From Prochilodus magdalenae (Eukaryota; Chordata; Actinopteri; Characiformes; Prochilodontidae), in the NCBI GenBank assembly GCA_024036415.1, contig JAMWET010001294.1:124001-188000 (forward strand): DNA of 64,000 nt. The letters are read 5' to 3'. Position 1 is the stretch's first letter; every line of letters begins with the position of its first letter. Below, in pieces: positions 1 through 11,000 of this stretch. The notes under the pieces are model-generated. The model made no database searches and was not told the DNA's origin. It was given only the letters and a program-made list of their open reading frames with translations. A program made the translations under genes and the position numbers.

Positions 1-520
1 GGTAGGCAGTGGAATTCATAGTTCCATTTATCACAGCAAGTCTTCCAGGTCCTGAAGCACCAAAACAGCCCAAGGCCATCACACTACCACCACCATATTT
101 TACTGTAGGTATGATGTTCTTTTTCTGAAATGCGGTGTTACTTTTACGCCAGATGTAATGGGACACACATCTTCCAAAAAGTTCAACTTTTGTCTCATCA
201 GTCCACAGAGTATTTTCCCAAAAGTCTTGGGGATCATCAAGATGTTTTCTGGCAAAATTAAGACAAACCTTAATTGTTCTTTTTGCTCAGCAGTGGTTAG
301 CATCTTAGCACTTTGCTAAGTGATTTCTTGATTGAGAACAGGCATGGCAGTAATAATTTTTTGTCTCCCTTAATAATAAAAACCTTCATTTAAAAACTGC
401 AATTTATATTTATAGGTGTTGTCTTAGACTAATATTTAAATTAGTTTGATGATCTGAGTGACAAACATGCAAAAAAATTACAAATCATGAAGGGAGCAAA
501 CACTTTTTCACACCACTGTA
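1..520 (-). mobile_element. Tc1/mariner transposon remnant, truncated at window edge
   Basis: On the minus strand positions 1-300 read, with frame breaks, as the middle of a Tc1-type transposase: WENTLWTDETKVELFG-like and GGGSVMAWGCFGASGPG-like stretches are recognisable. The right part (about 330-520) is the non-coding end of a common fish Tc1 family and finishes CACACCACTGTA at 509-520, where TA would be the target dinucleotide. The transposase N-terminal half is missing: around 297-322 coding sequence runs directly into terminal sequence, so the copy carries an internal deletion. The left end lies outside the window. Confidence 0.85.
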
Positions 521-2170
521 CATATGCTGGCTCTAGGGGTAAACTAGCTTTATAAGTTGCTCTACTTGTAACACAGTTACATTGTGACAATGTTGAGACA
601 ACCTATTGAGCTGGTGCCCACGGCATTGCCATAATCTTGAAATGTAATTCATGACAACCTTATCTGCTAACATTGTGACAACGCAGTGGCATTATTGTCA
701 ATACATTGTTACATCATCCTGTAAGTCTTCAATGTGTTCTGCATTGGTCTTCATGGAATTTTGCAAAGTAGCCAATACAAGTATTCATAATACTGTATGG
801 CAATATTACTGCAAACACTGTTTTGACAGCATTGTAACAATGAAGGGTAATAGCATTACAGGAAAATGCTACAATCAGTCTGCTAACCTTCCCTAACTTA
901 GTTACTGCCTGTCTGATTAAACAGGACACGTTAATGCTTACATAGGTGGTTAAAACATACTTCTGGCACTACAAGCTCTTCTTTATTAGCCATAAAATAC
1001 TACCTCTTTAATAAAGCATGCACATTTTTTCAGTTATCAAATATGTATTTCTGCATTAAACAACTTTAAGCCAGGTAATTTTTGTAATGGAAAATCATTC
1101 AGATCATATCTCTTGTACTATATGCTCCTAAAGTTTTCTTTTAACAGTGATGCTGAGTGATAAGCTAAAGGTTTGGCAAATTGCTTGGTTTTTAACACTG
1201 CAATAGTAGATAGTGTTTAGTTTTTATGTTTGCTTTAGAAGTCTGCATTATGTTTTGTCCCGTTTTCCACAAATACCTTCAGTAGTAGGCATGGATGGAT
1301 ACATAGCTACATGTACATGCACAGTGATCTAGGTTCAAATGACATGGCGAGAAATTTTGCGCTGGTCTAAGGGAGGACCTGATATTAAAATCTTGCTTAA
1401 CAATTGCTTCCTCTTGTTATGTAGCATTTTCAGCTAAAAAAAGCACATTACTAGCCTTACCTTGTCTCGTATTATTTTCAAAGACCTTTTGAGTTCACTG
1501 TATTGGGTTCACATAGTTTTGTTTAGAATTGCTTTCATTGGTCTAAAAAAACTAAGCACAGGTTAAAAAAAACCACACCCACATACACACATCACAGCGT
1601 GAGTCAGTAGTCAAGTATAGAAAGGTAATGAATCACTAAATGCCTGCAGGTTAAGTCCTGCCCTCCCAGCAACTGGCTTTCAAAACCTCCATTTATCCAA
1701 TATGTTTCTCTGTCTCTCCTGTTGTCTGCTCAGCCAAGATTTCACATCCCGCTCTCCTGACATCAGAGAGTCAGGCAAATAGAGACTAAGACTTCCTGCA
1801 TAATTAACCTTAACACAAACATAAAAAACTCCAGTTGCTTTATCACCCATGGGTTTTAACAACTTTAAAGCACCCTAAATCTAGAGTACTTTGCTTTAAC
1901 CAGGGCATTACCATAGTTTGATCACTGTTCATGCATTTTCCAACCTTTCAAATGGTAATTTGTGTTACTTTCAATAATTCTGTAAAAACATATTTTGCTT
2001 CTGTGCAAGCCCTTGGTAGGTTGGAAAATCTTTGGGCTCCATATTGGCCAAAATCAAGTCTCCCAAGCTAAAAATAAAAAACACCTCCATGCCACCCACA
2101 TTTTGTGCCAGAACAAAACCTCTGCTGTCATCACCACATACGTCAGCACCTAAAGTACAATGCACACCAC
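521..2170. other. Intergenic, no gene seen
   Basis: AT-rich sequence with only short chance reading frames. No recognisable protein similarity or RNA gene was found. Confidence 0.5.
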
Positions 2171-2179
2171 TGGCACTTT

Positions 2180-2420
2180 AATTGGATGATGGAAACATCA
2201 TCAGATGGAAACAGTAGGCCAACTAACACCTGAACTCCAAAAGGACAATAAAACATACCTTCAAATTTACACAAAAAGCTGATTGACTGACTAGAGAATT
2301 AAACTTTTTCAGTGGCCAGCATATTGCCCAGACCTAAGCTTTATGGAAAGCCTGTGGGATTCCACAAGTGAGAACCTCATTTAGTATTGTAGGGCTGTTG
2401 TCAGTGCCAATAATTATTGA
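2180..2420 (+). mobile_element. Possible Tc1-like transposase fragment
   Basis: Around 2305-2372 the plus strand resembles the Tc1 transposase segment QWPxQSPDLNPIENLW, disrupted by substitutions. No terminal repeats were identified, so the limits are approximate. Confidence 0.35.
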
Positions 2421-3385
2421 CAATGACAATTACTGAATGTCAATAATTGTAGTACTGTGGTTAATTAACCTTAAAAAGAAAAGCACTAAAATGTTAGAAT
2501 TTAGTCGTATTTTCAGCATAAAATTAAAAAAACGCACAATAAAGTACAAAATAATATGTTTCTTTGTGTCCACTTTGTTTTTTTTTTTAAGTATGACTCT
2601 TGGTATAACCCTAGACAAGCTTCTATATTACATAATATCTACGATGAGATTCTGCAGATTACAACCTCTAAATTATTTGCAGTGGATTTTTAGAATTTTT
2701 GGTGGTGTGAATTTTATTTTGCTGTAAATTAATAACGTAAATAATGACGTACGTAGCATGCATTTAGGTCAATCAGATAGATGGATGGGTATATTTTATT
2801 TACAGGACACATGCATCACACATTGTTTGGTTTTGACTGTCTATTGGGAGGAGGAACACGGAGTGGCCAGGCGCCCTGCTGTATAAGCAATGATAAGGAG
2901 CTTCTTAATGTGTTTGCACAGGGGCTGAAGGAGAAAGGGCCTCTGACGCAGAAGGGCCCGTTGCCTGCTGCCTTCATCACAATGGAGGGCCCCGACACCA
3001 AACACAGTTCTAAATGTCACACCGACGCCCAGTGATAGCAGGGAGGGGCATATGGCCGGATTGGACGGTGCTGAGGCGGGTGGTTACTCCACACCCATGC
3101 CATGCCTGGTTTAAAGTGTCGGATGGAGCCTGTGTGATGATAGAGACAGCGAAGTCCAGCACTGTAACAACCCACGCACTCGACAAGCCTTCTCATCGCA
3201 GGGGCGCATCAGCGTAACAAGTGTGGCAAGTGTATGTGTTTCACAAGGACAGAAAAGATATTAAGAAATAAGATCCATAAAAATTAGACTTCATTTAGAC
3301 TCTACTTTGAGACTGTCCTTTTGTTAGAAGAAGCTAGAAGATCCTAAGTTGAAAAGGACGACGTTCATATCTAGACGACGCAGAC
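2421..3385. other. Upstream region of urp2
   Basis: Non-coding as far as I can see. From about 2810 to 3220 the base composition is richer in G and C than the flanks. A TATAAG at 2882-2887 is a weak promoter candidate, but the transcription start of urp2 cannot be set from the sequence and a 5' non-coding exon is possible. Confidence 0.3.
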
Positions 3386-3509
3386 ATGCAGAAGAGAGAG
3401 ATGCTGAAATTAATGACAGCAGTAGCACTGTTGATTTCAGCTCCAGCTATGGATGCTGCACCATGGGTTTCAGAGGTACCAGATCTTCACCAGGTATCAC
3501 TACATGGAG
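3386..3509 (+). CDS. urp2: urp2 exon 1 (signal peptide)
   Basis: Encodes residues 1-41 plus one base. The hydrophobic core covers about residues 7-21 with likely cleavage after A21 or A25. The donor GTAAGT follows at 3510. Later ATG codons at residues 6 and 10 are in frame, so the exact initiator is not certain. Confidence 0.85.
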
Positions 3510-6039
3510 GTAAGTCTGATTGAATGGTCAAATATCCATTTTCAACTGCATCTACTAATGTTTTTTTTGTATTTGCGGAATAGAAGTATTAATGTATGCA
3601 TTGCCTGCCAGTGATCAAGTGATCAGTTCTCATCCTTAATCATTACTTAGAATCCAGGGAGCAGTCTAGCGAAAAACAGGCTAGTCACCATTTAAGGTCC
3701 TAGTATACTGACCTTGACTTTCAAAGAGAGGCACATGCTCTAGTCATCAAATATACCACTAGTGCCTGATGTAGACCAGCTTTAAATTGGCCAAGATTTC
3801 ATTGTGGTGTGGTCATTAATCTATTATTCCAGCGTGGCAAACAAGGCTTCATGACACAAACTGTCTAAATGAATAGGATTTGGAGTGGATTACATGTTAG
3901 ACGAATAGGCCCATGTCTTTCAAAAGCTCTCTAAAGCAGGGTTACCCATTGGAGGCCAACACTGACCAGTGAAGGTATTTAATCTGGCCAGAAGGTTACC
4001 CTAACACTGCCCCCTCACCCAAACACATTATCATACGGAATGTATCATTAGAACTAATTAAAAATTTATTAAAAATTCAACAAATATTTAACATTTTATT
4101 CTTTCAAGTATTTTAGTAAGCATGTGCACTGAAATCTTTCTTTCTTAGTTTTTTGGCACTTAACGACCACAACCAAAACACTTCGGGGCCACAAAACAAA
4201 ATCTGGTAATCACTGCTTTAGAGTAATAATGAAAGACATAATAAATGAAAAGTAATAATGAAAAGTAGTTGCTTGAATAGATCATTTGTCAGAGTGGTTA
4301 GAGTTGTTTAAGTGGTGCACAAAGTTATACCACACCTTAGTGTTCCCCACATGTTACTGCAGAGAGTGCCTATGAGAAGATCTTTAATTAAGTGATGGCA
4401 TTTTCAGTAAGAACAGGTCTTGATGTTGTGTAGCCTTGTCCACAATCTCGCCTGTGACGCCATCAGCTCTGTCTTGCCATGTCCCCTAGCAACTCCTTGA
4501 CATCCTCTAAGCCACTGTCAGCAAGGGTGTATGTACATTTCTTCTTATGAGTGTGTACACGCAATTTGTCTCTGTCTACCTCTAGCGTGGTGAAATAGAA
4601 AAGGCTCTTTTGAAGGTTTTCAGGGCATTTTAGCTGTATCCCCATGTACTGACTACTGATCACTGGGTCTGTTGCTCCAAATAACAAAAGTGTTGAAAGT
4701 GATTACAGGATACATAGTAGCAGTGAATGCTTGTGTTTTAAAAAAAAATACATTAATAAAATATTTGGCTGAGCTCCTGAGACTTATGGAATTATCTACA
4801 TTTTGTCTCAAAGGTGACCAAAAATCGCCAGACCCTTGGACAAGTGGTTCAGATATCCCGGAGATGACAGCAACTGGCAGTCTTGCTAAACTACTGAACA
4901 CAGGACTGACAACAGTGTATTCCAAAGGGCATGGAAAGACAGAAGGAGCCTCACACCAATTAGACAAAGCCACAGCTAGTCCCACTTATGTGGACGAAAA
5001 CTTGGCAGCGACTAACAGTCTAGGCAGACAATTGAAAATTGCTTCAGTGACAATCAGTTCTGATGAACAAGAGAAGATGGTGCCAGCAAGTAACAACTAT
5101 GATAGACGCCTTAAGATAGGCCTTATGATAGATGACCCTGAAACAAGGGAGCATACCACAACAGAAGAAAACGACTCTCACAGACGATTCAACATAATGT
5201 CAGTCACCACTGATTCAAATAAACAAAGCAAGACTTTGCAAGCCACCAGGAGGGCAAAAATAAGTTTGCCCAATAGTAGCCCCAATAGACGAGAGAAGAT
5301 TATGAAGATGCTGAGTGCCCTTGAAGAACTTCATAGGACAATGAACAGCACACTGAGTAGCCGCATTACTATCATATCTAGAGGTAAGGAAAAAGGACAG
5401 GCTTAAAGAAATACGCTATAAAAAGCTATAAAAGCTAATGATTAAACTGCATTGTATCTCCAATGGTTTGCACCTTGTCTTCACCAGGTACAAAACAATA
5501 AGATTCTATTTTTTGGTTTGTTTCAAGGTAACAACAATGGGCGAAGTTCAGGAAAGAAGAATAAAATGGTATGTTGGTGTAAAATTAATTATATATGCAT
5601 AAGTGGATACACGCATCGTTCAATAACTTTAAGGTCACTTTTCTGGATTTCTGTCATCATTTCAGGTAGTGACAGAGGGGATCCTGAAATCAACTACTGT
5701 GTCATCTGTGGCCAGCAATGGCACCTCTCCAAGGACCAGCACCGACCAAGTCGATCCCAAACTCCTGAATGGGAAGACATTTAAAAAGTCCTTTCCATCA
5801 ACTACCAAAAAAAACAACAAAAGAGGTGAGAGAAACTTAAACATACTATAGACAACAGAGTGCATAATATGATACGCTACTTGCATTATCAATGTGTTAT
5901 GGTTGATTTGATGCCAGTTTAACCCAAAGTAATTATACTGACTATTGTTATATTATACTGTTGTTATAAAATTAAAACAACTATTCTTTTGTCCCTCCCC
6001 TTTACAGTGTGCTTCTGGAAATACTGCTCTCAAAATTAA
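3386..6039 (+). CDS. urp2: Urotensin II-related peptide 2 precursor (urp2)
   Basis: Secreted neuropeptide precursor. Exons 3386-3509, 4814-5383, 5528-5568, 5666-5825 and 6008-6039 join in frame (phases 1,1,0,1) to give 308 residues. The start at 3386 opens a signal-peptide-like N-terminus (KLMTAVALLISAPAMDAAP). The precursor ends ...NNKR followed by VCFWKYCSQN and a stop: a dibasic cleavage site, then the urotensin core CFWKYC, whose two cysteines form a disulfide ring. This decapeptide is the one I know as teleost Urp2. In zebrafish it is made by CSF-contacting neurons and acts through urotensin receptors on body-axis straightening. The family places the peptide on a short final exon, as here. 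Unusual: exon 2 encodes 190 residues with internal repeats, whereas human UTS2 and UTS2B precursors are about 120 residues in all. A poly(A) signal lies at 6247-6252. The middle exons rest on splice consensus and phase; the peptide exon is certain. Confidence 0.9.
3929..4223. mobile_element. hAT-like MITE in urp2 intron 1
   Basis: The element runs 3937-4215 (279 bp). Its ends are imperfect inverted repeats: CAGGGTTACCCA on the left, and CAGTGATTACCA on the right read on the minus strand. The CAGNG start is typical of hAT elements. The flanking octamers CTCTAAAG (3929-3936) and CTTTAGAG (4216-4223) agree at 6 of 8 positions and centre on TA, as in Buster-type hAT target duplications. The interior is AT-rich with no transposase. 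Confidence 0.7.
4463..4660 (-). other. Unrecognised coding-like open frame in urp2 intron 1
   Basis: On the minus strand an open frame ends ...TLADSGLEDVKELLGDMARQS, stop at 4463-4465. It has a protein-like composition, and AG acceptor-like sites precede it near 4660. I recognise no family. It could be a retrocopy or exon fragment of another gene, or chance. Confidence 0.25.
4814..5383 (+). CDS. urp2: urp2 exon 2, long repeat-bearing propeptide
   Basis: An AG acceptor at 4812-4813 and donor GTAAGG at 5384 bound 570 nt in the correct phase, continuing from exon 1 as G-D-Q-K. The product is hydrophilic and Ser/Thr-rich. From residue 113 a degenerate unit of about 26 residues recurs: RQLKI at 113, RRLKI at 139, RRFNI at 165, RRAKI at 187, with a shorter RREKI at 200. 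The open frame upstream of 4814 is intronic read-through. Confidence 0.75.
5528..5568 (+). CDS. urp2: urp2 exon 3
   Basis: A 41-nt exon between acceptor TTCAAG and donor GTATGT. It adds 13 full codons rich in Asn, Lys and Gly. It is supported only by splice signals and by restoring the frame of exon 4. Confidence 0.6.
5666..5825 (+). CDS. urp2: urp2 exon 4, ending in the Lys-Arg processing site
   Basis: Acceptor TTTCAG, donor GTGAGA. Encodes a Thr/Ser-rich propeptide that finishes KKNNKR. The Lys-Arg pair directly precedes the mature peptide encoded by the next exon. Confidence 0.85.
6008..6039 (+). CDS. urp2: urp2 exon 5, mature peptide VCFWKYCSQN
   Basis: After acceptor TTTACAG at 6001-6007, the split Val codon and nine further codons give VCFWKYCSQN, then TAA at 6037-6039. 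Both cysteines and the FWKY pharmacophore are intact. Confidence 0.95.
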
Positions 6040-6246
6040 AGCTTCATCGCTGTCCACAATTTCTGCCTCTAAAGCCTCTAGGAACTTGCCAGCATCTAAT
6101 GTAACCCCATGCTCATAAGTAAGCAACTATGAGGGTACTTCTCATCGACCCATCAGTAACATGACTTACCCCTTGACCTCCCATGACGTGTGTATCCTTA
6201 TTGCACGAAACCCTTTTAACCCTTCCTCCATCTACAAATGACATCC

Positions 6247-6252
6247 AATAAA
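6247..6252 (+). terminator. Poly(A) signal of urp2
   Basis: AATAAA about 210 nt after the urp2 stop codon, followed by AT-rich DNA. The predicted 3' UTR is 6040 to about 6270. Confidence 0.65.
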
Positions 6253-7905
6253 AATTTTACAAGCATGCAAAAACAAAAGCCCTGATAATAAAGAGAATTT
6301 TATTTTTGCACATCCCTTTCTGGGTGATCATTGTGACGTGATAAAGGACTTTAAGAAGTTCACAGGGGTCAGGTATGTGTTGTGTACACTGAGTCAACTC
6401 TTTTCCTCCTGTTTGGCCTTTTTTTACATTTTCTAAATGTTTGCTCAAGCTCAGGCCCAGATTCTCTTCCTGGAGGTCTCTGTGGTGACAAAGTATATTT
6501 AGTAACCCATAAAGCCAAGCTGTTGATATTATGGCTTTAAAAGTGATTTTATTGTTCAGAGGATTGTTAACACAGTCACCTCGACAACCAGTTAACAAGG
6601 TTCTCTGAGTCTATGGTGGTGGGGCGGGGGACAAAAACCAGTAGGATAAGTAGAGGAATGATGAGAGATTTGGATCCAACGTGTCTGCCGACCTTTTTTC
6701 CCCTCTTTGTCCTGTCTCCCTGTCTCTTTACTGCACTCGGTTTGTCACTGGCTGCAGAAACAAATGGGACTGAAATGGGAAGCAAATTACAGGCTAAGCT
6801 CTTATGATAAGCGAGTCAAGGAAACAAGGCATAAAATATACAAAAGGTTTTAAGAAATTGTTTTTAATCAGTTTAATTAAAGTCTCCATTTCAGAGCTCT
6901 ATGATACATTACAACCAGATTACTGAATCACTTTGTATTAACAAGCATTGGCAAGAAAAAAAAAAAAACAGAAGAAAAAAAAAGAAAAGAAAAATCTTTT
7001 TTTCCTGTCAGATTTAATAAAGTAGAAACCAGTAATAACACTGTGGAATAATTAATTCCCAGAAACAACAATTATGGAGGAAAGCTGTCACCATAATATA
7101 AAAGAACAAATTATTTTTCTTTTTGTACTGCATCAAATAGAAGTATAAAATGTACATGACTATCTACTGTGTTTAGGCCTGACCATAGGAGTCGTATACA
7201 TACTTATTATTAGCCACAAAGAAAAACATGCAGGCAGATACTACAACATATAACAAACAGTAAGACAAATATATAAAAATTGGCTGGGTTGATCGATCAT
7301 GAGAGTACTGGCAGAGATCAAGGCATTGTACTTTAGGAGTTAGTACACTGGAAGGAAACCAAGATGAATGACACTTTGACACATGTTTAATACTGTACCC
7401 AAAACCAAATGCTATGTTGTCTAAGCCATGCTATGTCTACAACTCTGTCTCTACATTAAAATGCTTTTAGTAATTGCTTAACTCTTCAGAATAAGTAATT
7501 CAGCATTTTAACAATGCAACCCAACAAGTGAGTGCACTTTCTCACTCACACACACATTCATACCCACTCACATAGCAGTCTAAACTGCACTTGTGCACCC
7601 TCAAAAGTAAACGGTTATAAATGGCTCTTAGCCTGGACATTCAGTTCTTGTAAATTTTGATGAATAGTGATGTGGCCCTCCTGCAGCTCTATCTTCCTAC
7701 TGAGTTTGTTATTATTAAGTAGCTGGGGCAGGTATGGCTGACTGTGGTTCATACTACAGTTAACAGGAAGGTATATCTCAGGAACAAGGGTTACATTAAT
7801 GTTTATATTTAAATGTATTTAGGCCATTTAACTTCCTAAAACAACCTGTAAGATGCAGAATGGCACTGCGGAGGTTTTAAGAGTGCACATCTATATATGT
7901 CCAGA
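6253..7905. other. Convergent gap between urp2 and clic6 3' ends
   Basis: Holds no gene. The upper part should be the clic6 3' UTR, read on the minus strand below 7906. ATTAAA on the minus strand at 7391-7386 is one weak poly(A) candidate. There is an A-rich tract at about 6956-7000. Confidence 0.4.
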
Positions 7906-8067
7906 TTATTTGATTTTTTTTGCAACATCCAGGTAAGCAAACTCAATTTCTCGTTCTGCAGGGCAGGTGTTGATGAACTCTTCTCTCTGGTAGGCAGAGT
8001 TCAGGTAGCGCCAAATCCCTTTCATGTCGGCTGGAAACTCGAAACCTCTATACTTCTTCGCAACAAT
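7906..8067 (-). CDS. clic6: clic6 last exon
   Basis: Encodes [20 protein letters not shown] and on to DVAKKIK, stop TAA at 7908-7906. This is the C-terminal all-helical part of the CLIC fold. Confidence 0.96.
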   Translation of the reverse strand: MVAKKYRGFEFPADMKGIWRYLNSAYQREEFINTCPAEREIEFAYLDVAKKIK

Positions 8068-11000
8068 CTGAAACAAGCCAACATGTAAATACAACAGAAG
8101 ACAATGAAATGGACTGACATGAATGTCCTATGCTTCCAGACATACAAAACATTCCTCCAAAGTCACTGTAGCTTTGGCAGTGAGGTCCCAAGTGGATGTC
8201 CACAGAATACAGATAAATATATTCCTAAGAGACACAATTTCCTGACTGAGGCATTTAAGTTTTAATGTAAAATCTGCTGGTACTACCATGAACTCAAATG
8301 GGGCCTTTGCAAAAAAGCCCTGCAAAACTGTACTTTGCAGTGAGGATGTACTTTGTACTTTGCAGTGGGGATGAAGTGCCAACAATTGGGACACACATCA
8401 ATTTAAGACAAAAATTTATTTCATGATAAGATTTAAGTTTTAAGATTTAGTTTTTCCCTTTTAGTCACTTCAAAGAAAAAATTGTGTTTTGAATGAAAGA
8501 CTACAGCAGAATGGGATTACTGCTCAGTTTGCTCATGTTTATGCCAGTATTTGTGCATATTTAGAACTTCACACATTTTGAAATTCACACTTAGAAACAA
8601 CATAAACAAAAACACTGCCATAACATGTATTATTTTTGAGACCAAAAGTGAACTGGATTTTTGCTTTTATAGGTGAGGAGGCAAGTTAACATTTATAGTT
8701 GTACATGATTTTCCTCTCCCAATCCGTCCTTGCAGCTCTCTTAGCAGCTCAACATAGACTCACAACATTTCAAACTGCTGATGTGATGTCTAGGGCCTAC
8801 TTAATCTGATAATGATGTGTTACAAGGTAACAGTTCATTTTTTAAAATTTTGTAAAAAATATTTAAGATAATTGTCATTGTGCTGGCATAATGGTTGGTA
8901 AGAAGTGGATAGGAAGTGATATTTTGTGCATCAAAACACATGATCTCTATCCAGAGCATCAGGCCCTTCATAAAATATGTGGGTGCTGAAGATTGCCACT
9001 TTAACATTCTGTGGTGTAATCACAGAGAGTAAGAGTAGATACCTTGATGATGTGTAGTTTTGGAAGTAGGTTACAGTCAGCCAGAGTCAGGTCTGGTCCA
9101 TCAAGGAAGCTGCGTGTGGATGGTGCTGGGTCATCTGTGCTATTCTCATCAATCTCCTCTGGCAATGGAGACTGTAAATACTCATCCAATCTCTTCAAAG
9201 ATTTTAAAAGAACTTTCTCCAGTCCTAAAAAATACATATGATAATAAACAAGAACACATGTATTAAATACCTATTTTTTTACATAGATGTGAGAAAAAAA
9301 TCTCTCTCCCTTCCTGGTGTACAGAATAGACTGGTCACTCCAGAGCCCTGAGCTCAACATCACTTCATTTATTTGGGATTTCCTGGATCATGAGAACCAC
9401 AAAATTGCTTTGCACATTATTGTGCATTTACTTACTGTCCTACAAACTTAAAACAAGAAATAAAATAGAACAGCTGTTTGCTATGTTGATTATAATTATT
9501 TACCATCATTTGCTTCTTTGCGAGGGTTCTTGATATAGGCAGAAAACTTGGCAAATACATCTATCCCTGCTGTGTTTGACTCTGGGTGTTTGGCAGCCAA
9601 CTTTGGGTACCTTTACAAAAATCAATATGAGATTATCAGAAGGCTGTGAAATGGGGCAATGAAGCAGCATTCATTTTCATCACAACTGCACTGTAGTGAA
9701 AGATTCGAATAAACAGAGGAAGGTAATATTTGGTCCAGGACCTTGGTGGCACAAGCCTTTCCTCAAGAAATTCTTCAATTTTGTTAACATCCACCAGCAC
9801 TTCACCATTAAAGGTCATAAAAGGCGGGTTGGTGCCTGGGGCAAGATCCTGCAGGTCAGCTGGTTTCCTGCAAGGTGCACATAAACAGTTCTGTCAGTCA
9901 GCACAGCTAATAAAGGTACAGCACAGTCCTCAGAAAGTTATTTCATCTTAAATCATGGGATCTGCTTGTACTCCAGGAGAGAGTGTTTGTTCTGAATATT
10001 AAATGACAGATTTTTGCTAATTACCTCTTGAGATCCACAGTTGTGACATTGAAGATGACTCCCTTTAGCCATAGAATCATAAAGAGCCTCTGAGAGAAAG
10101 GACAGTTTCCAATACTTTCCCCGTCACTTCCTGCCTGCAAAATGCAATGCAATACAAGCTAAGAAAAATGCAACTCTGGAAAATCAGTGATCACCGGTGA
10201 TAAAAAAAAGTATGGTATATACTGATGAAACAGGTGGAAGATAACAGTTAGAATTTAGGATTTAAAGCTTTCAGGGGATACCAAATTTGAGTTAATAAAC
10301 GAAATATTATTTATTATGCTTTGTAAAAAAGCGAAGGCACCCTTTAGAGGTTTGCAAAGTTCTTATCATCTTTTAAAGTCAACCTGAAGTAAAAATCTAC
10401 CTTTTGTCCCTGTCATATTAAGCAGTATCCACCATAGCTTATCATTTCAAAGACTTCTGGGTTTCCTGTCATTATTAATCAAAAAGTAGTGACTTTTCCT
10501 CACCTGAAAAGTTACAGTGATATTGAACTCCCCCTCCTACCAAAAGCAACAACACTCATGAAGACCTTCCCAGGTATTGCATTTCATAATGTCATGGTAC
10601 AAAAGGAATATTCACTACAGGTTTTGATTTTATGTCAACAACTGTAAAAACATTGGAAAGTGACTAGATCATGTCAGTAAAGAATTTAAGCTGAAAGTAA
10701 ATGTAATTAAGGGCATAACTGTGTGATTCGATATGTAAGTGCATAATTATATTTGGAATGTGCTGTAAATGCACAGTAATACTTTCAATGGCATGAATAC
10801 AGACATTGTATAATCAACATCATAAATACAAACATGGTAACACAAGCCAAACACATTTATTTGGTAAAGCTTTAGTCACTCAGTGAACTGAGCATAAATT
10901 TCCATGAGCCTTTATGCCAAGAAATGAACACCTATCATTCAGTCTTTTATGCCAAGGGGAATCTACTATTTTATTCAGTCTACAATATTTAAGTTTTTAT

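Noticed and set aside
4672..4813. Upstream part of the open frame that leads into urp2 exon 2
   Set aside because: It lacks a good start and runs through the 3' splice site at 4812-4813. The signal-peptide exon at 3386-3509 joins in phase at 4814.
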